Of a stretch of 35,908 bases of DNA, positions 33,477 through 35,908 are shown piece by piece. The DNA comes from Bacteroidales bacterium M7. GTDB taxonomy: Bacteria > Bacteroidota > Bacteroidia > Bacteroidales > Muribaculaceae. Position numbers and translations under genes: made by a program. The first letter of the stretch is position 1, and the number at the start of each line of letters is the position of its first letter. The stretch is from the NCBI GenBank assembly GCA_001689515.1, contig LUJR01000020.1:1-35908 (forward strand). Reading direction: 5' to 3'. The notes under the pieces are model-generated. The model did no database searches, was not told the origin of the DNA, and worked only from the letters and a program-made list of their open reading frames with translations.

Positions 33477-35138
33477 ATGGAACGACAGACTTCACTGACA
33501 GCCTATATCGCGGAATCTATCCGCCACAACTGGGACATGGAAGCACTGTGTGACATGCACGGTGCGAATCTCTCCTATAAAGATGTGGGGCGTAAAATCG
33601 CCAAACTGCACATATTTTTTGAGAAAACCGGCATACGCAAAGGCGACAAGATAGCCCTCTGCGGACGCAACTCCGCCAACTGGGCAGTAGCTGCCATGGC
33701 ATGCCTGACCTACGGAGCTGTGGCTGTGCCGATACTCAACGAGTTCAAGCCTGACACCATACACCATCTGGTCAACGACAGCGATGCAAAACTGCTGTTT
33801 ACCACCGGGACGCAGTGGAACAATCTTGACGGCAGCTGCATGCCGGCACTGACAGGCATAATCCGCATCCACGATTTCAGCATATTGCTGTCACGCTCAA
33901 AAAAACTGACCGAGACACGCGCGAAACTCAATCTCTACTTCGGCGAGAAATATCCCGAACGGTTCTCGGCTGAGGATGTGAAATATCCCGACCCTGACCC
34001 GTCCACGATGGCTCTCATCAACTATACATCCGGCTCGTCGGGCTTCTCAAAAGGAGTGATGCTGAGCTACAAAAACCTGTGGAGCAACATACAGTTTTGC
34101 ATCGACGGCTTGACGTTTCTCAAACCTGGTGACGGAATGGTGTGCATGCTGCCGCTGGCACATATGTACGGGTTCGTCGTAGAGATGTTACATCCGTTTG
34201 TCAAGGGATGCAACATACATTTCCTCAGCCGCACCCCTTCGCCGCGTGTCATCATGGAAGCGTTTGCCGCAGTTCGCCCCAAGCTCGTCATCACCGTGCC
34301 ACTCATCCTTGAGAAAATCATCAAATCAAAGGTGTTCCCCGTGATTGACAAGCCAATCATGAAGATGCTTCTAAAGACACCTGTGGTCAAGGACAAGATA
34401 CTCGCTGATATACGGACAAAAATCATCAACGTGTTTGGCGGACAGCTAAAGGAAATCATCATCGGCGGAGCTGCCCTCAATGAGGATGTCGCAGAATTCC
34501 TGCGTAAAATCAGATTTCCGTTCACCGTGGGCTACGGCATGACCGAGTGTGCGCCCTTGGTGGCATACTGTCCCTGGGACAAACAGAGACCCGGATCATG
34601 CGGCAGGATAGCACCTCGCATGGAGATGAAAGTGGACTCTCCCGACGGCACCAAAATACCCGGAGTGCTGCTGCTCAGAGGCGACAATGTGATGATGGGT
34701 TATTACAAGAATCCAGCAGCCACAGCCGAAGCTCTCAAGGACGGATGGCTCAACACCGGTGACATCTGCACCGTGGACCAGGACGGCTACATATACCTTC
34801 GCGGTCGTGACAAGAACATGATACTCGGTCCATCGGGTCAGAATATCTATCCCGAGGAGATAGAGCAGAAACTCAACAACATGCCTCTTGTGGCAGAGTC
34901 GCTTGTGATAGATGACGGCGACGGCAAACTCGCAGCCCTCATATATCCCGACATCGAGGCTGCCACCGCGCAGGGCACTCCCCTCTCCCAGCTCGAACAG
35001 GTGATGCAAGAAAACATCAAACAGCTCAACAAGGATTTGCCTGCCTACTCACAGATACGTCGCATCAAGCTCCACCACGAGGAATTTGAGAAGACTCCCA
35101 AGCGGTCAATCAAGCGGTTCCTGTACACGCACCACTGA
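33477..35138 (+). CDS. AMP-dependent long-chain acyl-CoA synthetase family protein
   Basis: A 553-residue adenylate-forming enzyme that should activate a fatty acid with ATP and join it to CoA. The AMP-binding P-loop is YTSGSSGFSKG at 183-193, followed by the A5-type motif GYGMTECAP, the A7-type GWLNTGDI, and RGRDKNMILGPSGQNIYPEE, which opens the C-terminal domain. The catalytic A10-type lysine lies in KTPKRSIKRF near the C-terminus. Acyl chain length cannot be assigned. It stands alone, divergent from asd, with a REP-like pair after its stop. Confidence 0.9.
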   Translation: MERQTSLTAYIAESIRHNWDMEALCDMHGANLSYKDVGRKIAKLHIFFEKTGIRKGDKIALCGRNSANWAVAAMACLTYGAVAVPILNEFKPDTIHHLVNDSDAKLLFTTGTQWNNLDGSCMPALTGIIRIHDFSILLSRSKKLTETRAKLNLYFGEKYPERFSAEDVKYPDPDPSTMALINYTSGSSGFSKGVMLSYKNLWSNIQFCIDGLTFLKPGDGMVCMLPLAHMYGFVVEMLHPFVKGCNIHFLSRTPSPRVIMEAFAAVRPKLVITVPLILEKIIKSKVFPVIDKPIMKMLLKTPVVKDKILADIRTKIINVFGGQLKEIIIGGAALNEDVAEFLRKIRFPFTVGYGMTECAPLVAYCPWDKQRPGSCGRIAPRMEMKVDSPDGTKIPGVLLLRGDNVMMGYYKNPAATAEALKDGWLNTGDICTVDQDGYIYLRGRDKNMILGPSGQNIYPEEIEQKLNNMPLVAESLVIDDGDGKLAALIYPDIEAATAQGTPLSQLEQVMQENIKQLNKDLPAYSQIRRIKLHHEEFEKTPKRSIKRFLYTHH

Positions 35139-35163
35139 TTGTCAATATGACACCATCATCATT

Positions 35164-35248
35164 GTAGGGACATGCCGTGGGATGTCCGCTGGCAGAAACG
35201 AATGTTAGTGGTCATGCTCTTGGCGGACATGCCACGGCATGTCCCTAC
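35164..35248. repeat. REP-like inverted pair, ATGCC core type
   Basis: The left unit at 35164-35188 begins GTAGGGACATGCCGTGGGAT, with one base (G for C) breaking its own palindrome. The right unit at 35224-35248 is the inverted, fully palindromic form. The 35 bases between them are unique. The pair lies between the convergent acyl-CoA synthetase and amylase genes. Confidence 0.88.
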
Positions 35249-35271
35249 AGAATAAGGATACCCGATTATGA

Positions 35272-35305
35272 AAACAAAAGCCGGGCGACTCTAACGAGCC
35301 GCCCG
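35272..35305 (-). terminator. Rho-independent terminator of the amylase gene
   Basis: On the minus strand CGGGCGGCTC pairs with GAGTCGCCCG (10 bp, one G-U) around the loop GTTA at 35282-35305, followed by GCTTTTGTTTT. It lies 35 bases after the amylase stop. Confidence 0.85.
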
Positions 35306-35340
35306 ATTTCATGTAGAATATATTGAATGTAAGATTGGAA

Positions 35341-35908
35341 TCAGTTCATCTTGATGAACGCGGGAATCCATGCCTTGACACTGACATTGTCGCTGACATT
35401 GCCTCCGTTGATGAGGTCGATGCCGCTTCCGCCAATGCTGACGTTCTGGTCGGTTTCAGAGAAGATGCAGATTACCTTGTTGCCGGTCTGCGAGTCAGTC
35501 TTTGTGATAATCTCGCACTTGTTACCCTCCTGACGGCTTACGGTGCCGCGCCAGAGAGCCGGGTTGGCAGCACGAGCCTTGAAGTACTTGGCAGTGTAGT
35601 CGTGTACTTTCTGCTCGTTCTGGTTGAAACCTGAGATACGGCCAGATGTGCGAGCCTTGTTGTCAGCGTTACCGTTACCACTTTTATCACCTATCTCGTC
35701 ACCATAGTATGTGCAGGTAGGACCAGAGTAAGCAGCGACTGCTGCATGTCGGGTGATGAGTTCGTTGGGCTTAGAATTAACGTCCACAAAATCACCTACA
35801 CGGGATGTGTCATGGTTAGAGAGGAAAAGTGTGGGATTGACACCTGAATCACGGTAACCACGGGTGGCGGCATCACTTGAAAGGTACCAGCCTATCGAGC
35901 CAACACCG
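35341..35908 (-). CDS. Alpha-amylase family GH13 protein, C-terminal part (runs off the window)
   Basis: The frame is open to the right edge, so the 5' end is outside the window and 188 codons are visible. The segment LFLSNHDTSRVGDF contains the GH13 region IV signature 'NHD', and YSGPTCTYYGDEIGD matches the 'G.P..YYGdEiG' stretch that follows it in amylases. After the catalytic domain comes a short C-terminal beta domain (VICIFSETDQNVSIGGSG, ending AWIPAFIKMN). The GTG-initiated frame at 35787 is internal and not the true start. Cell location cannot be judged without the N-terminus. Confidence 0.88.
   Translation of the reverse strand, partial: GVGSIGWYLSSDAATRGYRDSGVNPTLFLSNHDTSRVGDFVDVNSKPNELITRHAAVAAYSGPTCTYYGDEIGDKSGNGNADNKARTSGRISGFNQNEQKVHDYTAKYFKARAANPALWRGTVSRQEGNKCEIITKTDSQTGNKVICIFSETDQNVSIGGSGIDLINGGNVSDNVSVKAWIPAFIKMN

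Noticed and set aside
8859..35248. CRISPR array
   Set aside because: The palindromic repeats are dispersed in four gaps and occur singly or as inverted pairs, not as regularly spaced direct repeats, and no cas gene is present.

Overview
The window reads as a Bacteroidales chromosome segment, probably Muribaculaceae or a close relative. The evidence is a fused LpxC-FabZ enzyme, a Bacteroidetes-type LptD, several promoters of the Bacteroides form (TTTG, 19-21 bases, TAnnTTTG), and a secreted protein ending in a 'YYDLQGQKV...NGKAMK' tail of the kind common in this order. The family name is inference; no rRNA is present to settle it.

Region 1 (1-4542) is visibly more A+T-rich and looks like a decaying accessory stretch. 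It holds a small secreted protein, about 650 bases of degenerate sequence with short coding-like remnants, and a superfamily 1 helicase fused to a PD-(D/E)XK-type nuclease domain. A single in-frame TAG breaks the helicase reading frame.

Region 2 (4543-19466, all on the minus strand) is a polysaccharide gene cluster of 14 genes read from right to left: Wzx flippase, FrhB-like iron-sulfur protein, capsular-polysaccharide-type glycosyltransferase (C-terminus shifted at a run of eight Gs), Wzy polymerase, pyruvyl transferase, GT4, GT2, hddA, gmhA, hddC, gmhB, GT4, GT2 and a sugar-nucleotide epimerase. The four genes hddA-gmhA-hddC-gmhB together encode a route from sedoheptulose 7-phosphate to GDP-D-glycero-alpha-D-manno-heptose, so the glycan very likely contains heptose. 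No initiating phosphosugar transferase or chain-length regulator is present.

Region 3 (19701-29735) is envelope and housekeeping: lptD (plus strand), then on the minus strand a zinc-ribbon coiled-coil protein, a Nif3-like protein and aspS, followed by lpxA, lpxC/fabZ and lpxD. Lipid A synthesis, LPS export and the Wzx/Wzy cluster lying together suggest that the polymer is an LPS O-polysaccharide, although a capsule cannot be excluded.

Region 4 (29736-35908) has a tRNA-Glu(CUC) with a textbook Bacteroides promoter, a CPA2-type cation:proton antiporter in an operon with asd, a divergent acyl-CoA synthetase, and the C-terminal end of a GH13 alpha-amylase that runs off the right edge.

Seven copies of a GTAG-headed palindromic repeat (REP-like) sit in four intergenic gaps, three of them as inverted pairs. 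Two core types occur, and most copies keep hairpin complementarity despite sequence change.
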